From the NCBI GenBank assembly GCA_002742935.1, contig PDON01000068.1, positions 1 to 64,000 of the forward strand: a DNA stretch of 64,000 nucleotides, read 5' to 3'. The DNA is from Candidatus Cloacimonadota bacterium (GTDB taxonomy: Bacteria; UBA4055). The position numbers were made by a program, and so were the translations under genes. The notes below the pieces were generated by a model. It saw only the letters and a program-made list of their open reading frames with translations. It made no database searches and was not told the DNA's origin. Positions 8,490-18,973 of the stretch are shown one piece after another. Every line of letters begins with the position of its first letter. Positions within the stretch are counted from its first letter, which is position 1.

Positions 8490-9359
8490 TTACCTTGTAT
8501 TCATTCTATCAATATCAAGTTCATAAAGATCTTTTTGCTCATTGGTGATAATCAATCTCTCATTGGTATCAAAGGTGATCCCTTCGCACTGTTTACCACT
8601 AATTCTTAAAAATCTCTTTTTCCCCTTAAAGATATTTTCACCGTCTGTATCAAAAACCCAAACATTATTGTATGTTAAAACGGCAACTCTGGAACCGTCA
8701 CTACTACAATCAGCAGCTGTTACATTACCTTCAATATTGAACTCTGCCAACTTTTTAGCCGGAATAAGATCCCTTTTGTCAGAAAGATCAATCCTATATA
8801 ATACTGTATTTAAATCTGCTCTATGTTTAGTTAAAAGGTAAATATTCCCCTCTCTGTAATAGATAGCTTCACAATCAAAATTATTATTTATGGGAGGAAA
8901 CTCTTTCTGTTCCGGATAGTAGAAATTTATCTGTCTTGAGATTCTGGTCGCAGTTACATTTTTAGGATTGGGCTCTTTTACCACATAAATAGCTAAATCT
9001 CTTCTGGTATTACCATTATTTCCACAAGCAGCTATATATATATTTCCCTCGTTATCAGTAGTAATATCTTCCCAATCAATATTTACAGCGTCACTTATCT
9101 CCAACCCCTTATACTTCTCTCTACTTTCCATCCACGAAGGTATACATAGAGTTCCTTTTCTATCTACGGCAAATATTCTGGCTTCATCCCCCGAATCGTT
9201 TAAAGTCCAGTATATATTCTCAAAATTTCTACTCTTTGATATACCTGAAGATTCATCAATCATACCACTATCAAAGGTTGAATAGGGCTCTAGAGTGATA
9301 AAATCATCTGAAAGCAGAACTCCAAAAATAATCAGTAACCCTATTATTACTCTTTTCAT
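8490..9359 (-). CDS. Secreted beta-propeller-like protein, unknown function
   Basis: The protein has about 289 residues. It begins with a signal peptide (KRVIIGLLIIFGVLLS) and continues with alternating beta strands and repeated segments such as IYWTLNDSGDEARIFAV, IYIAACGNNGNTRRDLAIYVV, EAIYYREGNIYLLTKH and VAVLTYNNVWVFDTD, which suggest propeller blades like those in SMP-30 or esterase-like propellers. No catalytic motif was recognised. It probably acts in the periplasm. ATG at 9359 follows GGAGGG and is chosen over the TTG at 9374. The gene follows the EamA transporter by 15 bases and is probably cotranscribed. Confidence 0.75.
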   Translation of the reverse strand: MKRVIIGLLIIFGVLLSDDFITLEPYSTFDSGMIDESSGISKSRNFENIYWTLNDSGDEARIFAVDRKGTLCIPSWMESREKYKGLEISDAVNIDWEDITTDNEGNIYIAACGNNGNTRRDLAIYVVKEPNPKNVTATRISRQINFYYPEQKEFPPINNNFDCEAIYYREGNIYLLTKHRADLNTVLYRIDLSDKRDLIPAKKLAEFNIEGNVTAADCSSDGSRVAVLTYNNVWVFDTDGENIFKGKKRFLRISGKQCEGITFDTNERLIITNEQKDLYELDIDRMNTR

Positions 9360-9374
9360 ATCATTTCCCTCCAA

Positions 9375-10238
9375 CTATTTACTACCGTTTTTGAGATTAT
9401 ATTTAAATACCATAAAAGCGGTTATTATTATCAGTAAGCCTCCAACTATACTTATAATATCGGGAATCTCTGAAAAGATTACAAACCCTAATATGGCAGA
9501 AAAAACTATATTTGTATAGTTGTATATAGAAATTTCTGAAGCCTTTGCATATCTGTAAGAGTGGGTAAGAGCAATCTGGGCTATTCCTGCAAATACACCT
9601 ATACCTATAAGATATAGAGCCTCAATAAAGTTAGGTATAACAAAATCTACAAATAGAAATGGGGAAATACCTATAACAGAAACAAATGAGAAGTAGAACA
9701 CAATGGTAGATGGATCCTCTTTTCCCCTTAGATGTCTCACCATTGTATAGGCTCCTCCGGCAAATATTGCAGATAGGAATCCGGCTAAAGCCGGAATAAC
9801 AGAGAAATCAAATCTGGGTTTAATTATCATAATTGCACCTATAAATACAATAATAAGAGCAGGTATCTGTATTTTAGATAGCTTTTCCTTTAGAAATAGG
9901 GTTGCAAAAAGGGTAACAAAAAATGGGGATATCTTATTTAAGATAGAAGCATCTGCCAAGTACATATTACTAAGGGCATAAAAGAATAAAATTACTCCCG
10001 AGAGTCCTAAAAGGGATCTTGCTATGAGATATTTTTGGTTCTCTTTTTTACCAAAAATTGGTTTACCTTTTTTCAAAATAACAAATAGAGCTATAAATAA
10101 ACTTACTAAGTTTCTTACAAAAACCTTCTCAAAAACAGGAATGTTTACAAGTATTTTTACAAAAACACCCATAAAAGCAAAACTTAAAGATGATATAAGC
10201 ATAAATATTATAGCTTTTTTTATATTATCCGTTGGCAT
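9375..10238 (-). CDS. EamA/DMT-family transporter
   Basis: This 287-residue protein has about ten hydrophobic segments in two homologous halves, the layout of the drug/metabolite transporter superfamily. Recognisable segments include RNLVSLFIAL, ALSNMYLADASILNKISPFFVTLFATLFLKEKLS (ending the first half) and YRYAKASEISIYNYTNIVFSAILGF (second half). It should act as an inner-membrane exporter or permease of a small metabolite; the substrate cannot be read. The ATG follows GGGGAGC, a good ribosome-binding site. Confidence 0.87.
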   Translation of the reverse strand: MPTDNIKKAIIFMLISSLSFAFMGVFVKILVNIPVFEKVFVRNLVSLFIALFVILKKGKPIFGKKENQKYLIARSLLGLSGVILFFYALSNMYLADASILNKISPFFVTLFATLFLKEKLSKIQIPALIIVFIGAIMIIKPRFDFSVIPALAGFLSAIFAGGAYTMVRHLRGKEDPSTIVFYFSFVSVIGISPFLFVDFVIPNFIEALYLIGIGVFAGIAQIALTHSYRYAKASEISIYNYTNIVFSAILGFVIFSEIPDIISIVGGLLIIITAFMVFKYNLKNGSK

Positions 10239-10388
10239 AAGCTCCCCATTTTTTGAGGAGAAGGTATTGTTTCAAAACAAATAATCCTAAATAAAATATC
10301 ATATTAAAGTGGCTCCAACTAATAATTTCCAACTTCCTCACTTTTTTCATATATTTTCCCTTTCATTTTTATATATTTATAAGGTGTT

Positions 10389-10566
10389 CAAAAATCCTAG
10401 ATTTTTGAGGTTGCCTTAAAAAGTCAGACTTTCGAGAAGCGAGTAGTACAAGGAACCCAATTTTTATGGGATAGGAGCCTAGAAATACTAGGTGACTTGA
10501 GCAGAAAAAATCGATGACGAAGTAATGCGAAGCTTATCGGAAGTCTGAAAAATCCTAGATTTTTTT
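10389..10566. repeat. Structured intergenic element with nested inverted repeats
   Basis: A 17-bp imperfect inverted repeat (arms about 10424-10440 and 10532-10548, 15 of 17 complementary) encloses smaller hairpins, including CCTAG/CTAGG and CCCA/TGGG. Outside it on both sides stands the same near-palindrome AAAATCCTAGATTTT (10390-10406 and 10548-10564); the left copy forms a perfect 8-bp stem. It is richer in G and C than surrounding intergenic DNA. It could be a miniature mobile element or a structured RNA. The rest of the 485-base gap between the EamA gene and mutS shows nothing else. Confidence 0.5.
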
Positions 10567-10723
10567 GAAGACTATTTAAAGCTGTTAAAGATCTTGTACC
10601 AAAATTATAAATATTACTATAATTTGTAACTACAAGAGATTACTTTACATAAACTGTAGAAGAAGATCTTCTGTATAGAGAGTTTTAATAAGATACAATT
10701 AACTATAATTAAAGGCATAAAGA

Positions 10724-13321
10724 ATGGCATCTAAAGATAAATTAACACCAATGATGAAACAATATTTGGATATAAAAGAGAAAAATCCGGGGCATATACT
10801 TTTCTATAGGTTGGGTGATTTCTTTGAGATGTTTTTTGATGATGCCGTAGTTGCAAGTAAAGTGCTAAACATAACCCTTACAACGAGGGGAAAACATCTT
10901 GAAAAGGATATACCTCTTGCAGGATTCCCCCATCACCATCTGGAAACATATCTTTCAAAGATGGTTAAAGCCGGATACAAGGTTGCTGTTTGTGAACAGC
11001 TTGAAGATCCCAAGCAGGCTAAAGGGGTTGTAAAAAGGGGGATTGTTGAGGTTGTGAGTGCCGGAACAGCTATGAGCGATAATCTCTTAGAGAAGGATTC
11101 TATAAACTACCTCTGCTCATTCTATGAGGATAAAGGCAGATACGCTCTCTCCTTTGTAGATGTTTCATCCGGAGAGTTTATAACATCTGAAACAGAATCA
11201 TTTTATGAAGCTAAAGAGCTTCTTCTATACTTCTCCCCCAAAGAGGTTCTTTACAAAGAGGGAACCAAACTTTCCATTGTTAAAGATTATAAATGTGTAA
11301 AAACAACCGTTGAGGAGTGGAAGTTTGATTTAGAGTATACGAGTTCCGAACTTTTTGAATATTACAATATCAATTCTGTAAAATCTTTGGGTATTAAAGA
11401 GAAATCTCTTTCAATAATATCAAGTGGTATTATCCTATCCTATCTAAAAACCACTATAAAAAAAGATTTTACCCATCTCAATAACATAAAACTATTCATT
11501 CCGGATCAATATGTGGGTATTGATGAGAGTAGCAGGAGAAACCTAGAGCTCATTGAACCTCTTAAATATGATGGGGATAAAAAAGCTACACTGTTTGGAG
11601 TTCTCAATAGGACTGAAACCGGTATGGGTGCCAGAATCCTTAAAAAATGGATACTCTCACCACTTAAAGATCTCGAAGAGATAAATGACAGACTAGAGAT
11701 AGTTGAGTATTTAAAAGATAATAGTAGTATCTCTGATAAACTTTCAAAAACCCTTTCGGGGGTCAGTGATATTGAAAGGGTCGTTGGGAGAATATCTACA
11801 CTAAGAGTATTACCACCCGATCTTAAAAATCTATCGAGGTCATTGAGGAGTATTCCGGATATTATCGGTCTGATAGAGAACTCTCCTACTGCATCAAAAA
11901 AACTTTGTGAGAAATTTTTAGATTATTCTGAGATTGTATCACTTATAGATGACTCCATATCTGAGGTTTCCACAATAAACATTAATGATGGAGGTTTCAT
12001 AAAGGATGGATTTAGCGATGAACTGGATACTCTTAGAGATATTGTGAACAATGGAAAAGATTGGATACTTAAAATTCAGACGAGATTAAGAGATCAACTC
12101 GATCTTCCAAATCTAAAGGTTGGATACAATAGGGTATTTGGTTACTACTATGAGGTTACAAAGAAGTACAGAGATAAGATTCCGGAGAGTTTTGTAAGGA
12201 AACAAAGCCTTGCAAATAGTGAAAGATTTATAAATGACGAACTAAAGGTTCTCGAAGAGAAGATATTAAATGCTGATGATAAGATTAAAGCTCTGGAAAA
12301 ATCTATCTTTATTGAGATAAGAGAGAAACTTTTAGATTATATCAATATTATTAAAGCCAACTCAAATATTATTGCTCAGATTGATATCTTTAACTCCCTT
12401 GCTATTGTTGCGAGAAGAAACAACTATACGAGACCGGTTCTTACAAACGGTACAACCATAGAGATAAAAAACGGAAGACACCCTGTAGTTGAGAGTATTT
12501 TAGACTCAACCGATGAGTTTATCCCCAACAATCTTTTTATAGATGATGAGGAGCTTATTCATATAATAACAGGACCTAATATGTCAGGTAAATCCACCTA
12601 TTTAAGACAGGTAGCCCTTATAACCCTACTTGCACAGATGGGATCATTTATACCGGCAGATTACGGTTCTATTGGAGTTGTCGATAAGATTTTTACAAGG
12701 GTTGGAGCTTCGGATAATCTTGCGGGAGGGGAGTCTACATTCTTGGTAGAGATGCTTGAGAGTGCCAATATTTTAAACAATGCAACACCAAAGTCATTGA
12801 TTATTTTAGATGAGGTAGGAAGGGGAACATCAACCTTTGATGGACTTTCTATAGCCTGGTCTATTGTTGAGTATATCCATAATCAGAAATCTCTCTCTTC
12901 GAGAACATTGTTTGCCACCCATTATCATGAACTTACAGAAATGGAAAGGGTTTTGGATAATGTTATAAACTATACGGTGTCGGTTAGAGAGTATAAAGAT
13001 GAGGTTATATTTTTAAGGAAGATTATTAAAGGATATGCTAGTAGTAGCTATGGGATCTATGTGGGAAAACTAGCCGGACTTCCGAGTAAACTTTTAGAGA
13101 GAGCGGATGAGATATTAAAAAATCTTGAGAAAAACAGTTTAACTCCGGATGAACAGCCGGTCATAGCTGAATCCTCAACAAAAGATTCAGTACAACTATC
13201 ACTTTTTGAACCTGATAATGATATTATCAGAGATAGGCTAGGAAAACTGGATCTTAACAGTATGACACCTTTGGAAGCATTAAATGAGCTTAGTAATTTA
13301 ATTAAACTGTCAAAAAGATAG
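10724..13321 (+). CDS. mutS: DNA mismatch repair protein MutS
   Basis: MutS recognises mismatches and small loops and recruits MutL. The 865-residue protein starts with the mismatch-binding domain, where TPMMKQYLDIK and the FYRLGDFFEMF segment carry the conserved Phe-x-Glu. Connector, lever and clamp regions follow, then the ABC-type ATPase with Walker A GPNMSGKS at 617-624 and ILDEVGRGTSTFDG. FATHYHEL is intact. Length and motifs are those of MutS1. The gene stands alone on the plus strand, convergent with csaA. Confidence 0.97.
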   Translation: MASKDKLTPMMKQYLDIKEKNPGHILFYRLGDFFEMFFDDAVVASKVLNITLTTRGKHLEKDIPLAGFPHHHLETYLSKMVKAGYKVAVCEQLEDPKQAKGVVKRGIVEVVSAGTAMSDNLLEKDSINYLCSFYEDKGRYALSFVDVSSGEFITSETESFYEAKELLLYFSPKEVLYKEGTKLSIVKDYKCVKTTVEEWKFDLEYTSSELFEYYNINSVKSLGIKEKSLSIISSGIILSYLKTTIKKDFTHLNNIKLFIPDQYVGIDESSRRNLELIEPLKYDGDKKATLFGVLNRTETGMGARILKKWILSPLKDLEEINDRLEIVEYLKDNSSISDKLSKTLSGVSDIERVVGRISTLRVLPPDLKNLSRSLRSIPDIIGLIENSPTASKKLCEKFLDYSEIVSLIDDSISEVSTININDGGFIKDGFSDELDTLRDIVNNGKDWILKIQTRLRDQLDLPNLKVGYNRVFGYYYEVTKKYRDKIPESFVRKQSLANSERFINDELKVLEEKILNADDKIKALEKSIFIEIREKLLDYINIIKANSNIIAQIDIFNSLAIVARRNNYTRPVLTNGTTIEIKNGRHPVVESILDSTDEFIPNNLFIDDEELIHIITGPNMSGKSTYLRQVALITLLAQMGSFIPADYGSIGVVDKIFTRVGASDNLAGGESTFLVEMLESANILNNATPKSLIILDEVGRGTSTFDGLSIAWSIVEYIHNQKSLSSRTLFATHYHELTEMERVLDNVINYTVSVREYKDEVIFLRKIIKGYASSSYGIYVGKLAGLPSKLLERADEILKNLEKNSLTPDEQPVIAESSTKDSVQLSLFEPDNDIIRDRLGKLDLNSMTPLEALNELSNLIKLSKR

Positions 13322-13340
13322 TTTTAGAAGAGGTTAAAAG

Positions 13341-13682
13341 CTATCCTAATATATCTCCGTTCTCTACCTCTTTATCTGGTACAACAAGAGAAACACCACC
13401 TTTGGAGTATGTTCCCAAAACTAAAACCTCAGAAAAAAAGTTTGCAATTTGTAGTTTAGGGAAATTTACAACAGCCAAAACCTTTTTGTTCAGAAGCTCT
13501 TCAATTTTATACTTTTCAACAATTTGTGCAGAAGATTTTCTAACACCTATCTCTTTTCCAAAATCTATCTCCAGTTGATAAGAAGGATTTTTAGCCTTTT
13601 CAAAATTTTTAGCATTTATAATAGTTCCAACTCTTATATCTAACTTAAGAAAATCACTAAACTCTACACTCTCTTTTTCCAT
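13341..13682 (-). CDS. csaA: CsaA-type tRNA-binding domain protein
   Basis: This 113-residue protein is a stand-alone OB-fold tRNA-binding domain, as found in CsaA and at the C-terminus of methionyl-tRNA synthetase. It shows FLKLDIRVGTI, YQLEIDFG and the AVVNFPKLQIANFFSEVLVLG segment of the family. CsaA was described in Bacillus as an export-linked chaperone; binding of tRNA-like or unfolded substrates in the cytoplasm is inferred. It ends only 20 bases from the end of the convergent mutS. Confidence 0.88.
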   Translation of the reverse strand: MEKESVEFSDFLKLDIRVGTIINAKNFEKAKNPSYQLEIDFGKEIGVRKSSAQIVEKYKIEELLNKKVLAVVNFPKLQIANFFSEVLVLGTYSKGGVSLVVPDKEVENGDILG

Positions 13683-13822
13683 TTCAGCATCCTCTCCTGT
13701 TTTATTAGACTAAGTTTAATATAAAGGTTTGGATTATACTAAATAGAATCTACTTTCATTCTAGGATTTACTGAAAGTATTGCCGTAAAAATATAGGATT
13801 TGTTAAAAAACAGAAGAAGATC

Positions 13823-16800
13823 CTAATTAGAATCTTCCGGCAACATTCCATGGGAATACTCAATAAATTTTCTCTGAAGCTTTTCGCTTTTTTCCAAATC
13901 CCCTATATTCCCATAAGCAAAAGCCAATGGAACATAAACCAGTGTTGAATCAGGAAAATCTTTTAGAATACGCTCATAATCCACAATAGCATTGTTATAC
14001 CTCTTAAGAATCATACAGCTATTTGCTCTTTTGAAAAGTAGATCTATGTTCTCACTATCTCTTTCCAATATGTAGTCATAATCAGAAACAGCATTTTCAT
14101 ATTGAGAGAGTTCATAATATGCTAAAGCCCGTTTTTTAAGATCTTCTAAAGTTATATCCTCAGATTCAACATAATCAAAATCATCAATAAAAAGCTTATA
14201 CTCCCTTAAATCAAAGTAGTAAAGACCTCTCATTTTTCTGTATTCAGGAAGATCTGAAATCTCTATAGACCTGTTTATATCGCTTAAAAACTTATCTTTT
14301 TTACCAAGCTTCATATAAAGTTTAGCTCTATCAAATAGTATATCGGAATCCTCAGGAACAAATTTAAGTATCTTATTCATGTCCTCAAGAGCAAGCGTAT
14401 CCTTTTCAGTGGTAATATAAAGCTTAGCTCTATTTTTGTATAAATCCACACACTTTTCATCAAGCTCTATAGCTTTTTTATAACACTCTTCCGCTTTTTC
14501 AAAATTTTTCAAAACAAAATATGAGTATCCTAAGTCGTTAAAAAGGGTGGAGTTTTTATAATCTAGAGATAAGGCCTTCTCAAAATACTTAATAGCTTTC
14601 TCAAAGTTTTCTTCCTTAAAGAACATATAGCCTAATGTATAAAAAGTCTTCGGTTTCTGAGAACCTATGGAAACTATTTTAAGAAGAGCATCTTTAGCTT
14701 CATCAAATCTATTTGCATCAAGATACAATTTAACTATTTTTTCAAGAGCGACCTTATTATTTCCATCCTGCTCCAAAACTAGCTTATAATCCTCAATACT
14801 ACTCTCAAAATCCTTAATTTTCGTATTGATTTTAGCTCTAACAAGTAAGAAAGAGATATCTTTACCTTTTATTTTTATTGCAGAATCCAAATCCTCTTTA
14901 GACTTAACATACTCCTTGAGTTCATAATAAGCCCTACTTCTTGAAATAAAACTATTCAAGTCATCCTCTTTAAGATTTAGGACAATAGAATAATAATGTG
15001 CCGCTTCTTCATAACTCTTTTTAAAGAAATATATATCTGCCAAACTCTTATTATGCTCAACATTTTCAGGATCTTTATCCAGTAAAATCTTTATGGTATC
15101 AATTGAAGCATCTAAGTTTTTAAGTTTCATATAAATAGATAGCTTCATCTCTAAAAGCTTTTTACTACTATTAGTATAAGTATCAGATATTGTGGCTGCT
15201 AACTTCAAACACTTTTTAAACTTACCTTTATTAAACAAGAGTTTAAATTTTTCAAAGTAAAGAGTGTCTTTATCAGATGAGAACTCGGAAGCTTTTTCAA
15301 AATCTTTCTCAAACTCTTCCATATTACCCAAGTGAAAATTTGCAACTCCTTTTTCAGTATACAGCTTGAGCTTATCATCATTAACAAAAGATTCTGTTTT
15401 TAAACTTTCCGTCTTATTAAAATCAGATAACGATTTTTTATACTCACCCTTTTTACCAAAAAGAACTCCTCTTAAAAGATACAAGTAAGGATTATTAGAA
15501 TCTTTCTCAATAAGGTTGGAGTAAACACTCAAACCCTCGTCAATCATATCCAGAGCAACAAAAATCTTACCCTTTAAAGTTAGAAGCTCTTCAGCATAAA
15601 AATCATCTCCAAGAAGAGTAATCTCTTCATAAGCAGAGTTAATATCTCCCTTGTCAAACAATACTTTAGCTTTCAAAAATCTTATATTATCCAAGCTTTT
15701 ATCCAAATCTAAGATTTTTATAAAATCCTCTAAAGCATTATCATAATCTCCCATTAAGTAGTAACAATTACCTCTTCCCATGAGAGCTGAAATATTATCC
15801 TTCTCAGATTCTAAAACTGCACTAAAATCCTTAGTAGCTTCTTGATATAAAGTAGTTTCTAATTTACATAAAGCTCTTTTCTTGTAAGCCTCAACATTAT
15901 TGGGGTTATTCTCTATATAAACATTGAGATCATAAATAGCTTTTTTATATTTTTTCTGTTCCACAAAAATATTTGCCCTAGAAAAATAAAGCTCATAATC
16001 TGTAGGATTTTTTTCAATATTTTTGGAAAAATAGAGAACCGAATTATCAAAATCAGAAAGTTTTTGATAAGATAATGCCATAAGCTTGGAAACATCATAA
16101 AAAGTCTCCTCACTTTCATTGATTTTAGAAAAATCTTCAACAGCTTCTCTATAATTTTCCAATTCGTAGTTCAACTTACCCCTAGCAACAATAAGTTCAA
16201 CAGAGTTTTTATTTAACTCTAAAGCTTTAGTAAATGCGTAAAGAGCATTCTCCTTATCATCAAGAACCTTACAAGAGTCTCCCAAAATTTTATAAAGCTC
16301 CCAACTATTATACTCCTCAACTCTAGGTTTAAGAAAATCTACAACTCTATTAAAATTTTCAAGTCTAAAAAGAGAGTCCGATATTGCAGACACAACCTCA
16401 AAATTTTCGCTAGTTTTTCCCTCTAACTTAATAACTTCATCATATCTGTTTCGGCTATAAAGAAAAAGAAGTTTAAACTTTAAGAAATCAGGTTCTTCAG
16501 GATATTTATTCAATATTTTAATAATTGTATTATGTGATGTTTTAGGAAAACCAGTATTGAAATAAACTTCTAAGAGTTTAAGTTCAGTGCCTGTTTCACC
16601 TTCCCTTTTTTCAACAACCTTATAAAGCTCTTCGGAAGCCTTCTGAAAATCCTTCATTTCAAAGTGTATTTCACCCTTTAGCTTAATTAGCTCTAAATCT
16701 TCAGGATACTTATCCAAAGAGTATTCCAAAATACTTAAACACTCTTCATAATTTTTCATCTTATAAAACAAAGAACTTTTTATAAGATAGAAAGAAGCAT

Positions 16801-18973
16801 CTACAGGGAAGTTAGAAACCCCTTCCAAAGAATTTACAATAGCAACTCCTCGCTCATAACTTTCTAATGAGTTCACTGCCTCTGTAAATATTTCTAAAAG
16901 ACCAAAATCAAAATCTGAAAGAGGTATACGCTCTAAATCTTTGAGACAATTACCATAATCTTTAAGATAAAACTCAACAATTCCTCTGTACCTAAAGAGA
17001 TCATCTTTGGTAAATCCTGAATCATAACTATCATTGAAAGCTTTTAAACTTTCTGAATATCTTCCTAACTCTAAAAAAGATCTACCTCTAAGAAAACAAA
17101 GATTACCAATATTTTCAAACCTTTCTAAGCTATTGGTTAATTCTACAACTTTTTCATAGTTTTTATCTTCAAAGTGAATCTTTAGGTACTTAAATAAAAT
17201 ATCCGAAGACTCTATGAAAGATTCCACTTCCGAAAGAATACTAAAACCTTCAGGATTTTCAGAATCAATGTAATAGCTTCCAATCATTACTTTCAGCTTA
17301 TCATCAAATTTGTAAATGTCAAAGCTATTTATTAGTTCACTGAGCTTCTCATCATCGTTGTTAGAAAGGTAGATATTAAACAGAGAAGGGAAAAATTCAG
17401 GGCTTGAAGATATAAAAGAGTTTCTTTCAGCAATTCTCATAGCTAAAGAATCTCTATTAGCATCGACTACTATCTTAAAGATTTCTAACTGTTTTTCATT
17501 ATCAATTTTCAAAATTTCATCTTCAAGAGTACTGAGTTTTTCTATTTGATTACTCTCAACATACAGGTCAAGTAATTTCCCAAAATGTTTCTCTTTACCC
17601 TCAATCTCAACAAGTTTATCAAGAAGTTCTTCAGCATTGGGAAAAGATTTTGAAACAAAATTAATATTATATAATTTTTCAAGATACTCGGGATTCGAAG
17701 AGTCCAGATCAATTAAAATAGAAAGATATCTTTTTAGATTTTCCGTATCATCTGTTTTTTCAAAAATATAAACCAAAGATCTTAAAGTTCTTTTATCATT
17801 TTTATCATGTTCAAGAGATTTTAAGTATTGCTCTTTTGCTGCATCATAATCTCCAATCTTTTCAAAAGATTTACCATAGAGAAAAAAATCATCCTTGTTG
17901 TTTTGCTCATTCTTTTCCAAATAATCTTTAAAACAAAGATTTGCTTCACTGAATTTTCCAACATCGTAAAGAAGTTTTCCCTTCAAGTATACTGCAATAT
18001 TATCATCTTTAAACTTTTCCAGATGGAGAGACAACTGCTTTTCAGCTTTATCATAACTATTTATCTCTAATAATGTCTCAATATAAAGCATAGAAAACTT
18101 TTTTCTGTCAGGAAACAACGAAACCAACTTTTCTAAATCAGAAACAGCATCTTTATAAGCTTGGAATTTTATATTTATAAGAGCTCTCTTTTTTATAAAC
18201 TCAGTTTCATTCTCATTATACTCTTCAGACAGTTGTTTTATAGCTTCAACATAATCCGCAACAGCCTTGCCATCCTGCTTAAGGTGCTTGTAAGCAACAC
18301 CTCTATTTATGATTGTATCGGAATCTTTCTTTATATCTATTGCCTTAGTTAAAACATCAATGGCTTTCTCATATTGAGCCGTATCAAGGTAAGCTTTACC
18401 AAGTTCTCTAAGGGAAGAAAGATCTCTTTTTGATATTTTAATAAGCCCTTCATAAGATTCTATCTGTTTTTCTCTATCATTTAATTCTCCATATAAAACA
18501 CCCAAAAGCCTCATAGATTCAACATCATCCTCTTTTAGCCAAAGAACTCTTTTATACATCTCTTCAGCCTTATCAAACCTTTTTAGCTTCCCAAAAATCG
18601 CACCAACCTTTTTTAAGACTTTGACATCCTCTTTGAAAATAGGTATTGAACTTTCTATATCCCTTATAGCCTCATTATTCTTACCCTTCTTTAGATATGA
18701 GAATCCTCTATTAAAATAGGCTAAGTAAAATTGAGGTTCGGAATCTATTGCTAAGGTATAATTATTAATCTTTTCATCCAAAGAGGAGGCAAGCTCTCCA
18801 TTATTAAAAAAATCTAAAGCCTTTTTACTAACTATCTGTACATCACAAAAAGGGCAAACAGAATACTCCTCTGAATCTAAAATATTTCTACAATTTTCAC
18901 ACAAGTATTCACTTTTCTTTAAGTTAAAAATCCCTTTGCCTCTAACTTTTAAAGTGGTAACTTCATTTATCAT
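13823..18973 (-). CDS. Giant TPR protein with N-terminal zinc ribbon
   Basis: The protein has about 1716 residues. Near residues 24-44 a four-cysteine zinc ribbon (CENC and CPFC) is visible. Nearly all the rest is tetratricopeptide repeats, recognisable from recurrent A-x-x-D-Y and G-x-x-Y-x-x-A patterns with Pro at repeat ends. No signal peptide is seen, so it is likely cytoplasmic and acts as a scaffold; no catalytic domain is visible. The ATG at 18973 follows an AGGT and is preferred over an upstream TTG at 18988. It is Lys, Glu and Leu rich. Function is not known. It is transcribed alone. Confidence 0.85.
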   Translation of the reverse strand: MINEVTTLKVRGKGIFNLKKSEYLCENCRNILDSEEYSVCPFCDVQIVSKKALDFFNNGELASSLDEKINNYTLAIDSEPQFYLAYFNRGFSYLKKGKNNEAIRDIESSIPIFKEDVKVLKKVGAIFGKLKRFDKAEEMYKRVLWLKEDDVESMRLLGVLYGELNDREKQIESYEGLIKISKRDLSSLRELGKAYLDTAQYEKAIDVLTKAIDIKKDSDTIINRGVAYKHLKQDGKAVADYVEAIKQLSEEYNENETEFIKKRALINIKFQAYKDAVSDLEKLVSLFPDRKKFSMLYIETLLEINSYDKAEKQLSLHLEKFKDDNIAVYLKGKLLYDVGKFSEANLCFKDYLEKNEQNNKDDFFLYGKSFEKIGDYDAAKEQYLKSLEHDKNDKRTLRSLVYIFEKTDDTENLKRYLSILIDLDSSNPEYLEKLYNINFVSKSFPNAEELLDKLVEIEGKEKHFGKLLDLYVESNQIEKLSTLEDEILKIDNEKQLEIFKIVVDANRDSLAMRIAERNSFISSSPEFFPSLFNIYLSNNDDEKLSELINSFDIYKFDDKLKVMIGSYYIDSENPEGFSILSEVESFIESSDILFKYLKIHFEDKNYEKVVELTNSLERFENIGNLCFLRGRSFLELGRYSESLKAFNDSYDSGFTKDDLFRYRGIVEFYLKDYGNCLKDLERIPLSDFDFGLLEIFTEAVNSLESYERGVAIVNSLEGVSNFPVDASFYLIKSSLFYKMKNYEECLSILEYSLDKYPEDLELIKLKGEIHFEMKDFQKASEELYKVVEKREGETGTELKLLEVYFNTGFPKTSHNTIIKILNKYPEEPDFLKFKLLFLYSRNRYDEVIKLEGKTSENFEVVSAISDSLFRLENFNRVVDFLKPRVEEYNSWELYKILGDSCKVLDDKENALYAFTKALELNKNSVELIVARGKLNYELENYREAVEDFSKINESEETFYDVSKLMALSYQKLSDFDNSVLYFSKNIEKNPTDYELYFSRANIFVEQKKYKKAIYDLNVYIENNPNNVEAYKKRALCKLETTLYQEATKDFSAVLESEKDNISALMGRGNCYYLMGDYDNALEDFIKILDLDKSLDNIRFLKAKVLFDKGDINSAYEEITLLGDDFYAEELLTLKGKIFVALDMIDEGLSVYSNLIEKDSNNPYLYLLRGVLFGKKGEYKKSLSDFNKTESLKTESFVNDDKLKLYTEKGVANFHLGNMEEFEKDFEKASEFSSDKDTLYFEKFKLLFNKGKFKKCLKLAATISDTYTNSSKKLLEMKLSIYMKLKNLDASIDTIKILLDKDPENVEHNKSLADIYFFKKSYEEAAHYYSIVLNLKEDDLNSFISRSRAYYELKEYVKSKEDLDSAIKIKGKDISFLLVRAKINTKIKDFESSIEDYKLVLEQDGNNKVALEKIVKLYLDANRFDEAKDALLKIVSIGSQKPKTFYTLGYMFFKEENFEKAIKYFEKALSLDYKNSTLFNDLGYSYFVLKNFEKAEECYKKAIELDEKCVDLYKNRAKLYITTEKDTLALEDMNKILKFVPEDSDILFDRAKLYMKLGKKDKFLSDINRSIEISDLPEYRKMRGLYYFDLREYKLFIDDFDYVESEDITLEDLKKRALAYYELSQYENAVSDYDYILERDSENIDLLFKRANSCMILKRYNNAIVDYERILKDFPDSTLVYVPLAFAYGNIGDLEKSEKLQRKFIEYSHGMLPEDSN

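Noticed and set aside
15205..18352. Short frames inside the TPR gene
   Set aside because: They overlap the long TPR frame completely and show hydrophobic, low-complexity translations typical of shadow frames.
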